Source: Patescibacteria group bacterium (GTDB lineage: Bacteria > Patescibacteria > Paceibacteria > UBA9973 > UBA2103). From it: a stretch of 64,000 nt of DNA. Each line of letters starts with the position of its first letter. Position 1 is the stretch's first letter. The notes below the pieces were generated by a model. The model saw only the letters and a program-made list of their open reading frames with translations. It was not told the DNA's origin and searched no databases. Below, in pieces: positions 7,969-15,943 of the stretch. The DNA lies in assembly GCA_004322365.1 (NCBI GenBank), contig SCTS01000003.1, forward strand, positions 1-64,000, read 5' to 3'. The position numbers and the translations under genes are program-made.

Positions 7969-8622
7969 ATGGATAAAAGACTCATTATATTGCTTGGTAT
8001 AGCGATCGTGGCGGTCGGCATCTTTGCAGGGCTTGTGTGGTATGGCGGGCAAAGAACTCTTCCCATTGCAGAAGTACCCATCGATACCTCTATGCCGGAC
8101 GATAGCGCGCAATTTCATGCCTATGGTGCGGTAACACTGAAATTAGACGAGCAGGTACTTTTTAAAGATCTGAGTATACGAGTTATTTCACTCGAAGAAG
8201 ATAGTCGGTGTCCGACAGGTGTGCAGTGTATTCAAGCGGGGACAGTGCGTGTGAAAGTTGAGATAGTCTCAGGATTGGGAACAAGTACTCCTGTAATAGG
8301 TTTAGGAAAATCAATCACAACCGAGGCAGAAGTCATTACACTTACTGCAACAACGCCTTATCCGGCACGGGATGTTTCTATAGCCCCAAATGAGTATCAG
8401 TTTATTTTCACTGTCGCAAAGCGCACGGTCGCAGGATGTTTTATTGGAGGATGTTCTAGTCAAATATGCAGTGACCAGCCCGACGTAGTGTCTTCTTGTG
8501 AATATCGCGCCGAGTACGCATGCTATCAAAAAGCGACCTGCCAGAGGCAAACAAGTGGTGCGTGTGGGTGGACACAAACTGCCGAGCTGAAATCGTGTCT
8601 GTTGAATCCACCTGCTCTCTAG
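7969..8622 (+). CDS. Membrane-anchored protein with C-terminal eight-cysteine cluster
   Basis: One N-terminal membrane segment (~5-25) is followed by an extracytoplasmic beta-rich domain containing DSRCPTGVQCIQAGTVRV. The C-terminus (~155-215) has eight cysteines spaced CFIGGCSSQICSD, SSCEYRAEYACYQKATC and GACGWTQ. This is the eight-cysteine-cluster domain I associate with many uncharacterised bacterial secreted proteins; it should form four disulfides. A TACAAT at 7949-7954 gives a leader of under 10 nt. Function is unknown; a surface or protease-inhibitor role is only a guess. Confidence 0.8.
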   Translation: MDKRLIILLGIAIVAVGIFAGLVWYGGQRTLPIAEVPIDTSMPDDSAQFHAYGAVTLKLDEQVLFKDLSIRVISLEEDSRCPTGVQCIQAGTVRVKVEIVSGLGTSTPVIGLGKSITTEAEVITLTATTPYPARDVSIAPNEYQFIFTVAKRTVAGCFIGGCSSQICSDQPDVVSSCEYRAEYACYQKATCQRQTSGACGWTQTAELKSCLLNPPAL

Positions 8623-8665
8623 CTGAATTTGAATAAGGATTGATTTTGTGGTTTAAAGTGTGTAT

Positions 8666-9550
8666 ATGATACACAAAAGAAATATTGCTCTGGCAGTTGC
8701 TATTTTTATACTCCCGTTCTTTCTTGCTCCTGTATTCACATACGCCGCTAATGATTATTCCGAACTACATCTAAATACTGACTCTGTTTTTTCAGCAAAA
8801 AATCTTTTTGTTATTCAGAGATCGGGAACAGTGATATACACCCGTGCTAGGTGGGGGCAAACATTTGTTCGCGTTACCGTGTTTACCGATAAAGGTACAG
8901 TGCTGACAAAAAAATATGGAGGTAATGCGTTACTTAGCGAAATTAAAGAAGGTGATTTGTTGAATGTTGAAGGTGTCTTGGCGGTTGGGGCTGACGAAGT
9001 GGTTGTTACTGCAAAGAAAGTAAAAGATTTATCGCTTCAATCTGAGCCAAAAAATCTTTTAGGGACTGTGCGTAGTGTTAACGGTAATGGAAATTCATTT
9101 GTTCTTAAAAATACTACATTCGGATCCACAACAATTGCAATTTCAAGTTCTACTATCCTTAAGAAGGGTGTGCGTACCGTTCCCCTCGGAGAAGTAGTTG
9201 TTGGAGATAAAGTGCTTAGTGCGTCTGGTGTGTATGATTATAAGACAAATATTCTCAGTGCAACGAGTACTGAATTCTACCAAGATAAAACAGTATTTAA
9301 TCCGCGAAATTTTAGTGGCACACTGAAGGAAATTTCAGGAACAACTCTACCAGCGAGCCTCACTGTTGTAGTGGGGAATACACCATATACAGTGTTTCTA
9401 ACAGAAAAGACATTGCTGTTTAATAAAACAAGAAAAGCAACATCTCTGAGCCGTTTTGTTGTTGGAGATTCTGTGCGTTTCTATGGCAAGATTCGTCAAA
9501 GCAATCTTACAGAAATTGATGCCGATGTCGCCTCTGATTTGAACTTTTGA
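8666..9550 (+). CDS. Secreted protein with DUF5666-like OB repeats
   Basis: A signal peptide occupies residues 1-27 (ALAVAIFILPFFLAPVFTYA, with cleavage plausible after AYA-like residues). The rest is beta-rich, with repeated patterns such as LLGTVRSVNGNGNSFVLKN and EIKEGDLLNVEGVL, typical of DUF5666-type OB modules. No catalytic residues are evident. A weak -10 (TAAAGT, 8654-8659) lies 6 nt before the ATG. The stop shares its last base with the ATG of truB, so the two are translationally coupled although unrelated in function. Confidence 0.7.
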   Translation: MIHKRNIALAVAIFILPFFLAPVFTYAANDYSELHLNTDSVFSAKNLFVIQRSGTVIYTRARWGQTFVRVTVFTDKGTVLTKKYGGNALLSEIKEGDLLNVEGVLAVGADEVVVTAKKVKDLSLQSEPKNLLGTVRSVNGNGNSFVLKNTTFGSTTIAISSSTILKKGVRTVPLGEVVVGDKVLSASGVYDYKTNILSATSTEFYQDKTVFNPRNFSGTLKEISGTTLPASLTVVVGNTPYTVFLTEKTLLFNKTRKATSLSRFVVGDSVRFYGKIRQSNLTEIDADVASDLNF

Positions 9551-10371
9551 TGCATCCGATGAAGTATGTAGTCATTGAGAAGAAGGTTGGGGAAACACCT
9601 CTACAGGCACTTGAAGCATTTCGCCAGACCGATCCTACACTTCAAGACATTCCTCTTACCTACGCTGGACGACTGGACCCTATGGCGAGCGGAAAGTTGC
9701 TCATTCTTATAGGAGGCGAATGCAAGTATCGAGAAAAATACGATGGACTTGATAAAGAATATGAGTTTGAAATCTTACTTGGTGTAACAAGTGACACTGG
9801 GGATGTGCTTGGGATACCAAGTATGGGTGAGTCTAGATTAATTAAGGAGCACTCAGAAAATGACCTACAAAAGATCGTTTCCTCGCTTATAGGTTGGCAT
9901 ACGCTTCCATACCCGCCGTTCTCTTCAAAAACTGTAGCTGGCAAACCGCTGTTTCAGTACGCACTTGAAGGTACTCTTGATTCTATAGAAATTCCTACAA
10001 TTAAGACACATGTATACACAATGGAGTATCTAGTTAAAAAAACACTTACACATAAGGAGCTTATAGAGCAGGTGCTTGGGAAAATACACCTTTTACGAGC
10101 CCCTGTAGATTCGGGGAAAATTGGCGCTGATTTTAGAAAGGCTGAAATTATTAGGCAATGGGAGGCACTTTCTCCTCAGAGAGATCAGAAATATACAATT
10201 CTAAAGTTCAAAGCGGTGGTCTCCTCGGGTACCTATATTCGTTCACTCGCTCCTATAATTGCAGAGCATCTCGGCACTCTGGGTATGGCATATTCAATTC
10301 ACCGCACGCGTATAGGAAAGTATCAGGCCCTCATAGCATCTGTTGGTTTCTGGAAGAAAACCTTTATTTGA
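9550..10371 (+). CDS. truB: tRNA pseudouridine-55 synthase, divergent
   Basis: TruB makes the pseudouridine of the tRNA T-loop. The catalytic Asp is in LTYAGRLDPMASGKLLIL (~35-52), where most bacteria have a GHTGTLDPLATG-like motif; the next block is KEYEFEILLGVTSDTGD. Further conserved blocks are LPYPPFSSKTVAGKPLFQYA (~120) and SSGTYIRSLA (~226). The C-terminal PUA domain of standard TruB is missing or vestigial, as the protein is only ~273 aa. The start overlaps the preceding stop (TGATG). The substitution around the catalytic loop is noticeable, but the Asp is intact. Confidence 0.87.
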   Translation: MHPMKYVVIEKKVGETPLQALEAFRQTDPTLQDIPLTYAGRLDPMASGKLLILIGGECKYREKYDGLDKEYEFEILLGVTSDTGDVLGIPSMGESRLIKEHSENDLQKIVSSLIGWHTLPYPPFSSKTVAGKPLFQYALEGTLDSIEIPTIKTHVYTMEYLVKKTLTHKELIEQVLGKIHLLRAPVDSGKIGADFRKAEIIRQWEALSPQRDQKYTILKFKAVVSSGTYIRSLAPIIAEHLGTLGMAYSIHRTRIGKYQALIASVGFWKKTFI

Positions 10372-10432
10372 AAATGAAGTCTTTTATACGGGCATTTTTC
10401 ATTGTGCGCTATAGTAGGACATAGAGACCAGT

Positions 10433-11533
10433 ATGGACAAGAAATCTCACCAAGAGTTTATGACAAAAAAGAAGGTATCACTTGGAGCTACTGTGGGTAT
10501 ATGCGTAGGATCTCTTCTACTTTTGTATCTTGTGGGTCATATAAATATTTTTGAAACAACATATTCTGTCGCAGAGGCTGAGGTGAGTGTGAAGACACCT
10601 GCGCCCCGGGCACCAGAAAAATTAGACAAGCTTGCCTACGATACACGGCTCGTAAAAAATGCTAACTATGCAAGTACGACTTTAGCAAAGCGTACAGCCT
10701 CCTCCAGTCCACTCATGTGGCCAGCAAAGACTGTGTATCCAAACGCTGGGGCGATATTGCCCTTTAAACGCATTGTCGCCTACTACGGAAATTTTTATTC
10801 AAAAGGTATGGGAGTACTTGGTGAGTATCCAGCTCCTGAAATGGTTAGAAAATTGAAAGCAGAAGTTGCCGTATGGAATGCAGCTGATCCAAGCACTCCT
10901 GCCATTCCTGCCATCAACTACATTCTTATAACGGCACAAGGAAGTGCTGGTAAGGATGGAAAATATCGACTTCGTATGCCGGATACCCAAGTTGATCGTG
11001 CAATTGAGCTTGCAAAAGAGGTGAATGGAATAGTTATTCTTGATGTACAAGTTGGCTTGAGCAACCTCCCCACAGAGCTCCCTATGTATGAAAAGTATTT
11101 CAAGATGCCACAAGTGCACCTTGGAATTGATCCAGAGTTTGCTATGCATAACGGAGTGCGCCCCGGTAGAGTCATAGGTTCGTTTGATGCGTCCGATATT
11201 AATTATGCAGTGAACTATCTCTCAAAACTCGTCAAAGATAATAACCTTCCGCCGAAGGTTCTCGTTGTGCATCGCTTCACTGAGAACATGGTTACCAACT
11301 ATAAGCAGATTAAACCAACACCTGAGGTGCAGATAATTATGGATATGGACGGATGGGGTTTTGGTGCAAAGAAAATCAATACGTACAATACTGTTGTGGC
11401 CTCAGAACCAGTACAATTTACTGGATTTAAACTTTTTTATAAGAATGACTTAAAGCCTCCCTCTACTCGTTTGCTCACACCAGCTGAAATACTCTCACTC
11501 ACTCCTCAACCATTGTTTATTCAGTACCAGTAG
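10433..11533 (+). CDS. Membrane-anchored predicted TIM-barrel surface protein
   Basis: This 366-aa protein has one N-terminal membrane segment (~15-37), a Pro/Ala linker, then a globular domain. Conserved-looking blocks are RIVAYYGNFYSKGMGVLGEY, LDVQVGLSNLPTELPMYEKY, HLGIDPEFAM, VLVVHRFTENMV and IIMDMDGWG. The order resembles an uncharacterised secreted/lipoprotein family I recall from Actinobacteria (blocks like MGVLG, LDPEW, VVHQF, MDGQG). Acidic residues at strand ends suggest a glycosidase-like barrel, but no activity is established. A TATAGT at 10410-10415 gives a leader of about 10 nt. Confidence 0.68.
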   Translation: MDKKSHQEFMTKKKVSLGATVGICVGSLLLLYLVGHINIFETTYSVAEAEVSVKTPAPRAPEKLDKLAYDTRLVKNANYASTTLAKRTASSSPLMWPAKTVYPNAGAILPFKRIVAYYGNFYSKGMGVLGEYPAPEMVRKLKAEVAVWNAADPSTPAIPAINYILITAQGSAGKDGKYRLRMPDTQVDRAIELAKEVNGIVILDVQVGLSNLPTELPMYEKYFKMPQVHLGIDPEFAMHNGVRPGRVIGSFDASDINYAVNYLSKLVKDNNLPPKVLVVHRFTENMVTNYKQIKPTPEVQIIMDMDGWGFGAKKINTYNTVVASEPVQFTGFKLFYKNDLKPPSTRLLTPAEILSLTPQPLFIQYQ

Positions 11534-11699
11534 TTTTTTAGTTTAGAATGAACGGAGGGGTAGGTGTGTGTAATAAAAACACATCTGCACCGTCATACTT
11601 TGAGAGCGGTTTTAAAAGGCTCACGAGTAATTGTAATTATGCGATAACTCGAGATATATATGTGTCCTTTATTACTATTTATATATTTATAATAAAATT

Positions 11700-12266
11700 A
11701 TGACTAAGAAAAATATACTCATCGCAGTTGTTGTTATCGCCATTCTTGCGTTTGGCACTTGGTATTTGGTTTCTAAAAATTCCACACTCATCTCAACGAC
11801 AGGAACAGATGTAACTACAGGTACTCCCGACGCAAATGGTGCTACAAATCCGGGTACTACCGCAACACCTACAAAGGGAACAGGTACGCTCAAGACTGCA
11901 TTTACTCAGGGTGGAAATTACACCTGCACACTTAATGCACTTGCAACTGATAATGGAAAAACTGCAGGAACAGTGTACGCATCTGCGGGAAAGACACGAA
12001 CAGATTTTCGTGCAGAGAGTGCGAGTGGGGTAGTAACAGAGCTTCATATAATTCGTGACGGCACTTCGGCATACACATGGGTTTCGGGTCAGACAACGGG
12101 AACTAAGACCGCAATCACTACCGCGAGTCCGTTTGTTCCTCGTCAGCCCTCGGGAGCCGGTATTGCTATAACTGATGAATCCTCGGTTGACTGGGATTGT
12201 CACCCTTGGCTCACTGACAAAGCACAGTTTGTTCCTCCATCAAACATTACTTTTATTAAAGGATAA
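11700..12266 (+). CDS. Membrane-anchored extracytoplasmic protein, unknown
   Basis: A single N-terminal hydrophobic segment (~6-23) is followed by a Thr/Gly/Ala-rich linker and a beta-rich domain with two cysteines (YTCTLNA and WDCHPW) that could form a disulfide. Similar 'measure of modified salt' domains occur in Parcubacterial lipoprotein-like proteins, but I cannot name the family. The ATG lies exactly 6 nt after a consensus TATAAT (11688-11693), implying a leaderless mRNA. The upstream gap 11534-11699 is AT-rich with no ORF. A strong terminator follows the gene. Confidence 0.72.
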   Translation: MTKKNILIAVVVIAILAFGTWYLVSKNSTLISTTGTDVTTGTPDANGATNPGTTATPTKGTGTLKTAFTQGGNYTCTLNALATDNGKTAGTVYASAGKTRTDFRAESASGVVTELHIIRDGTSAYTWVSGQTTGTKTAITTASPFVPRQPSGAGIAITDESSVDWDCHPWLTDKAQFVPPSNITFIKG

Positions 12267-12303
12267 ACGCCTTCAGGGAAAGTTTGATTCCTTTAATTAA
12301 CAT

Positions 12304-12330
12304 AAAAACCTCTCACCTTGAGAGGTTTTT
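12304..12330 (+). terminator. Intrinsic terminator
   Basis: The arms AAAAACCTCTCA and TGAGAGGTTTTT form a 12-bp stem with a 3-nt loop, and the stem itself ends in a T run. It ends the 11700-12266 transcript. Confidence 0.9.
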
Positions 12331-12398
12331 ATGTAGTCGTTCCCGCCATCTTCGCTATTTGTAAGGTATACAAGCTTAGCGTATATTCCATTAAACAT

Positions 12399-12575
12399 AT
12401 GAGTCAAGAAGGAAATAGGAACCGTTTTAAGGTTGGAGGTAAGCATCGAGGTAATGGACAGGAAGGTTCAAAAGATAAGGTAAGGAAGTGGTGCAGTAAT
12501 TGTGAGCAAAAAAAGAAAGTGTTTCCAAGAAATACACTCTGCCCTGATTGCGGAGCGGTGCTTTCAGGTACATAA
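12399..12575 (+). CDS. Zinc-ribbon microprotein (58 aa)
   Basis: This short basic protein has a Lys/Gly/Arg-rich first half and a CSNC...CPDC zinc ribbon (~32-52) at the C-terminal end. The ATG at 12399 is preceded by TATATT (12382-12387). An in-frame extension upstream has no start context. It resembles ribosome- or nucleic-acid-associated ribbons but matches no family I can name. It is one of seven small Cys-rich genes in this window. Confidence 0.65.
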   Translation: MSQEGNRNRFKVGGKHRGNGQEGSKDKVRKWCSNCEQKKKVFPRNTLCPDCGAVLSGT

Positions 12576-12649
12576 CATCAATTCACAGTACGCCATTCTG
12601 TGCCCCGTGCTATTATCTACAGCCCAACTTTTAAATTAAAGAAATACTC

Positions 12650-13486
12650 ATGTTACCTACAGCCGTCATTGCGTTCAGAGAATTTTTTGAAGCTTTTCTT
12701 ATTGTTGGTGTCTTTTTGGGTGTGTCTAAAACTCTTGGTCTCAAGAGGGAGGTAGAAATTGCGCTAGCGGCTGCTTTGGGAATACTTCTGTCGCTCGTAT
12801 TAGTCGGAGGAACATATTTCTTTAGCGGTCAGTTAGGTAACTTTCTCACTGAAAGGACCGTTGAGTTGTTGGAGGGTTATGTAATGGTTTTTTCAGGGCT
12901 TTTCCTAGTCTATGTCATCTTTTCTCTCCACACCGTTATGAGTGCGGGTCGCAAAGGCATGATGAGTAAAGCAGAGGCGCGTTTCAAGGAAAATGCTTTT
13001 GATATCTCATTATTTTTTACTATCGTCTTTCTTGTTATACGCGAAGGGTTTGAGATTGCACTTTTCACTGCAAGTATTGCGCTCTTGACGACGTTCATTC
13101 AAAATTTCTTGGGGCTCTTGATTGGTCTTGCAGGGGCAAGTGCACTCGGCATTTCTACCTTTTTCGCCTATACACGCTTTCCTACAAGGAAAATATTTAA
13201 GGTAACGGAATACATGGTTATTCTCTTAGGTGCGTCGTTGACACAAAACGGCATTACTAAGCTTTTTGAAAACTATTTCAACATACATCTATCTAACATA
13301 GCGCCCATTAATCTCTTTTTCCTCCCAGACACAGAAAGCATAGGAGGGCATTTGATTCGAAGTCTTATAGGTATTGAACAGGAATTCAGTCTTGTCCGCT
13401 TAAGTATTATGCTCGTCTATATCGCTCTTATTTATGTGCTGTTTATGCGTGCACGAGTGAAAAAAACTATCACTACCAAAGAATAG
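12650..13486 (+). CDS. FTR1-family iron permease
   Basis: This is a membrane protein of about seven segments. It has two REXXE iron-binding motifs, AFREFFEAFLI (~8-18) and IREGFEIALF (~130-139), the signature of Ftr1/EfeU permeases. The cytochrome-like or periplasmic partners EfeO and EfeB are not adjacent. It would import ferric (after ferroxidase) or ferrous iron. In context it could supply iron to the class Ia ribonucleotide reductase encoded 4 kb downstream, but this is only a plausible link. Confidence 0.9.
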   Translation: MLPTAVIAFREFFEAFLIVGVFLGVSKTLGLKREVEIALAAALGILLSLVLVGGTYFFSGQLGNFLTERTVELLEGYVMVFSGLFLVYVIFSLHTVMSAGRKGMMSKAEARFKENAFDISLFFTIVFLVIREGFEIALFTASIALLTTFIQNFLGLLIGLAGASALGISTFFAYTRFPTRKIFKVTEYMVILLGASLTQNGITKLFENYFNIHLSNIAPINLFFLPDTESIGGHLIRSLIGIEQEFSLVRLSIMLVYIALIYVLFMRARVKKTITTKE

Positions 13487-13551
13487 GCTGGTCTATTTGG
13501 CGTATTCGGTGCGAGAGTATTGCCTCCTAAATCTCTGATACCCTGTGCAGT

Positions 13552-14208
13552 ATGAACTTTTCTATTGAAGAACACGCAGATGCTGAGCTTGAAAAAAGTG
13601 GCGCGTTGACGACTGCGCGTATTCAGTCTCTAGGTGACAACATTTTTGCGTTCGCGATGACTATGTTAGTGCTAAATTTTCTTCTTCCAGAACTTGGGCG
13701 CGAGAATACCTTAGTGAGCGTACTCTCGGATCTTTCATTTAGTTTTATTGCGTACGTAATGAGTTTTGTTGTACTTGGCGTTATGTGGGTGAGTCAGCAA
13801 AATCAATATCACTTTATAGAACGCACTGATCGTCTTTTTCTTTGGATAAATATTTTCTTCTTGATGTTTGTGGTATTCATACCGTTCTCAACACATACGC
13901 TAGGTTTGTATTATGACTCCACGCTCGCGGTACTTATATACGGTCTTAACTTACTCATCTGTGGCGCGCTCCTCTACATGCACTGGGCGTACGCTACACA
14001 TAACCGCCGTCTCGTTGCACCAAATTTGAGCGAGCGTGTCGTTAAGGTTATTTCTTTTCGTTTCATTTTCATTATTCTCTGGGTGTCGATTGCTGTTCTT
14101 GTGTCCTTTCTTTCAATTCATGCTGCGTTTTTCCTTTTTGTACCAGCAATGATTTTAGGAATGATTCCTACCATGATGGATCGACTTGCACACCGCTTTT
14201 TCTCGTAA
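13552..14208 (+). CDS. TMEM175-family (DUF1211) potassium channel-like protein
   Basis: The first helix, TARIQSLGDNIFAFAMTMLVLNFLLPEL (written here in parts: RIQSLGDNIFAFAMTML), matches the FSDGVFAIAITLLVL signature of TMEM175 channels. Six hydrophobic segments follow in 218 aa, the usual length for the bacterial one-repeat form, which assembles as a tetramer. The usual FSD tripeptide is LGD here. Bacterial members conduct potassium with weak selectivity. The gene follows the FTR1 gene after 65 bp. Confidence 0.85.
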   Translation: MNFSIEEHADAELEKSGALTTARIQSLGDNIFAFAMTMLVLNFLLPELGRENTLVSVLSDLSFSFIAYVMSFVVLGVMWVSQQNQYHFIERTDRLFLWINIFFLMFVVFIPFSTHTLGLYYDSTLAVLIYGLNLLICGALLYMHWAYATHNRRLVAPNLSERVVKVISFRFIFIILWVSIAVLVSFLSIHAAFFLFVPAMILGMIPTMMDRLAHRFFS

Positions 14209-14269
14209 TAACCATGTTTCGTTGTTTTGGTATATACTGACAAGAGTAGTGTCTCCGGTCAGTATTGGT

Positions 14270-14437
14270 ATGAAAAAACAACCAGCAAAGCCAGTCCGTA
14301 TAAAGCCACCGTACGCTCCAAAGCTTACAAAAAGTGCAATTTTAGTATGTACCTGCGGTGTTCGCTATATTAAAACTCGCGTCGATCAAATTGTGTGTAT
14401 TGCATGCTTGGTGCAAGAGCGTGATTCACAAAAATAA
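14270..14437 (+). CDS. Basic Cys-containing microprotein (55 aa)
   Basis: The protein starts MKKQPAKPVRIKPPYAP and carries CTCG and CIAC pairs 20 residues apart, consistent with a small zinc ribbon. The ATG at 14270 is chosen because the upstream extension overlaps the previous gene. The function is unknown. It ends 16 bp before the hydrolase gene and may be co-transcribed. Confidence 0.55.
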   Translation: MKKQPAKPVRIKPPYAPKLTKSAILVCTCGVRYIKTRVDQIVCIACLVQERDSQK

Positions 14438-14453
14438 AATCAGTTTCACTGGC

Positions 14454-15014
14454 ATGAAAAATGCACTGGTACTCCATGGCACGAATGATTCCTCAGAAGG
14501 GAATTGGTTCCCATGGTTACAGGTAGAACTTGAGAGGATAGGTTGGAAGGTCTGGGTACCTGATTTACCACAAGCCGACGCTCCCAATATGCAGAGGTAT
14601 CAGAATTTTATTTTTTCTTCTGATTGGAAATTTGATAATGAATCTGTCATTGTCGGTCACTCGTCAGGCGCGGTAGCAATTTTAGGACTTCTGCAAGCAT
14701 TACCTGAAGGTACCGTTATTGATACGGCAGTTTTTGTGGGTGCATTCAAAAATGATTTAGGTTGGGATAGTTTGAAAGAGCTTTTCAGCAAACCATTTGA
14801 TTTTGCAAAAATACGCGCCTCGGCAAAGCGTTTTGTTTTTCTTCATTCCGACAACGACCCTTTTTGTCCTCTCGAAGGAGCAACAAGTCTTTCAAAAGAA
14901 TTAGGGGGTGAGCTCATTGTTGTCCCAGGTGCATCTCATTTTAGTCTCGGTACTGGAGGTGATGCATATCAAAAGTTGCCCATCATTCTCGATATTCTCC
15001 ATGAACCTCATTAA
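14454..15014 (+). CDS. RBBP9/YdeN-family alpha/beta hydrolase
   Basis: This 186-aa protein is a compact serine hydrolase fold. The start is LVLHGTNDSSEGNWFPWL, the nucleophile elbow is VGHSSGA (~64-70), the acid is in HSDNDPFCP (~127) and the His is in PGASHFSLG (~160). This is the small RBBP9/YdeN group, with unknown bacterial substrates. The ATG at 14454 gives a family-length protein; the in-frame upstream region overlaps the previous gene. Its 3' end overlaps the next gene by 14 bp. Confidence 0.85.
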   Translation: MKNALVLHGTNDSSEGNWFPWLQVELERIGWKVWVPDLPQADAPNMQRYQNFIFSSDWKFDNESVIVGHSSGAVAILGLLQALPEGTVIDTAVFVGAFKNDLGWDSLKELFSKPFDFAKIRASAKRFVFLHSDNDPFCPLEGATSLSKELGGELIVVPGASHFSLGTGGDAYQKLPIILDILHEPH

Positions 15015-15408
15015 GCGGGGAATTGTATTCGGTGTCTTTGATGGGCTTCATGAAGGACATCGGTTTTTTTTGAAATCGGCATCCGATAAATGCGAAAGCC
15101 TCATTGTAGTTGTTGCTATAGATGATGCCTCTCTCGCCCTAAAAGGCAGAATACCCAAGCATTCTTTTAATGAGCGTATGCAAGCACTTCTTTCCTTTAA
15201 TCCTTCCCTCAAAGTAGTTCCCGGCGACTCTATACAAGGAGAATGGAGTGCACTGACAATGTATATGCCAGACATGGTGTTTTTGGGGCATGATCAGAGC
15301 GCGATTGCTGAAGAGCTTGAGAAAATAGGAATTCAATTTTCATTTATAGATTCTCACCGCCCGGAAGAGTTTAAATCGAGCTTGCTGCACCGCTTTGAAG
15401 TGGAGTAG
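15001..15408 (+). CDS. Cytidylyltransferase-fold protein
   Basis: This 135-aa protein starts RGIVFGVFDGLHEGHRFFLK, the nucleotide-binding GxFDxxHxGH motif of the glycerol-3-phosphate cytidylyltransferase/FAD synthetase superfamily. The HSFNERMQALLSF block matches the second family motif, and the usual ISSTxIR motif is replaced by PEEFKSSLLHR. It would transfer a nucleotide to a phosphorylated acceptor; the substrate cannot be told. It overlaps the hydrolase gene by 14 bp, so the pair is probably translated together. Confidence 0.8.
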   Translation: MNLIKRGIVFGVFDGLHEGHRFFLKSASDKCESLIVVVAIDDASLALKGRIPKHSFNERMQALLSFNPSLKVVPGDSIQGEWSALTMYMPDMVFLGHDQSAIAEELEKIGIQFSFIDSHRPEEFKSSLLHRFEVE

Positions 15409-15586
15409 GGTGTTGACTTATTGTCTAAGTGGCGTAGTATTGCCCCTAACGGCGATATTGCCCCGAGAGCTTCCAGTTCTCCCTGCACTGTGGTCGTCTA
15501 ATGATGCCACCTTTAACCTCACGGGGTTTCTAGTGGTATAGGTCGAATTATTAAATATAATTGCTTTGAGTTTTACTCAGATATAT

Positions 15587-15706
15587 ATGGCAGAAGGCTA
15601 TAAAAATCCTGAATTCAGTAGGTGTCCTCGTTGTAACCAAGAATTCTCTAAAAATCCTATCGTCGCTTGGTTGCACCAGTGTCCGAAACCATCTCAATTT
15701 CGGTAA
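15587..15706 (+). CDS. Cys/His microprotein (39 aa)
   Basis: The ORF encodes a short protein with CPRCNQEF followed 15-20 residues later by WLHQCP, i.e. a C-x2-C...H-x2-C pattern fit to bind one zinc. TATAAT at 15556-15561 lies upstream. The next 60 bp lead to a terminator, consistent with a separate short transcript. The preceding stretch 15409-15550 shows no ORF. The call rests on the Cys/His spacing and the promoter/terminator frame. Confidence 0.5.
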   Translation: MAEGYKNPEFSRCPRCNQEFSKNPIVAWLHQCPKPSQFR

Positions 15707-15767
15707 CCGTAGGGTCGTTTTAGGAAAATAAAAAACACAAGCCCCGATGGGGACGATAGATAAAGAA

Positions 15768-15791
15768 TAAACTGCTCATGGCAGTTTTTTT
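15768..15791 (+). terminator. Intrinsic terminator
   Basis: AAACTGC-TCATG-GCAGTTTTTTT forms a short stem with a T run. A second small hairpin (GCCCC-GAT-GGGG) lies 20 bp upstream. It closes the transcript of the 39-aa microprotein. Confidence 0.75.
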
Positions 15792-15818
15792 ATTATCTAC
15801 GCTTGCTATAGTGTTTAT

Positions 15819-15935
15819 ATGAATCCCGTTAGAAATCGCGGACGCATATTGATGGGTGTAACTATGGCACGGTCGAATATTACAAAAATAACTCAAGTAG
15901 GAGCTGACGCAAAGGCGTTCGCGCCCTATTTCTAA
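15819..15935 (+). CDS. 38-aa upstream ORF starting MNPVRNR
   Basis: TATAGT at 15807-15812 lies 6 nt before this ATG, so a transcript would begin at the ATG. The ORF ends at TAA 15933-15935, 4 nt before the ATG of the aldolase homologue, so ribosomes could reinitiate. Both ends lie in the arms of an inverted repeat (15823-15836 and 15928-15941). It could be a leader peptide controlling the next gene, or just the translation of a dispersed repeat; I cannot decide. Confidence 0.4.
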   Translation: MNPVRNRGRILMGVTMARSNITKITQVGADAKAFAPYF

Positions 15936-15943
15936 CGGGATGA
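15821..15943. repeat. Inverted-repeat element with NPVRNR-coding ends
   Basis: ATCCCGTTAGAAAT at 15823-15836 is repeated inverted as ATTTCTAACGGGAT at 15928-15941; the similarity extends imperfectly inward (CGCGGACGC against GCGTTCGCG). Read on the minus strand the right arm encodes HPVRNRARTPLRQLL, a string I remember from spurious ORFs in other Parcubacteria. This suggests a dispersed element. That memory is unverified. Confidence 0.6.

Noticed and set aside
15409..15550. Possible small RNA in the gap after the nucleotidyltransferase-like gene
   Set aside because: No consistent stem structure, promoter-terminator frame or tRNA-like arm could be made out.
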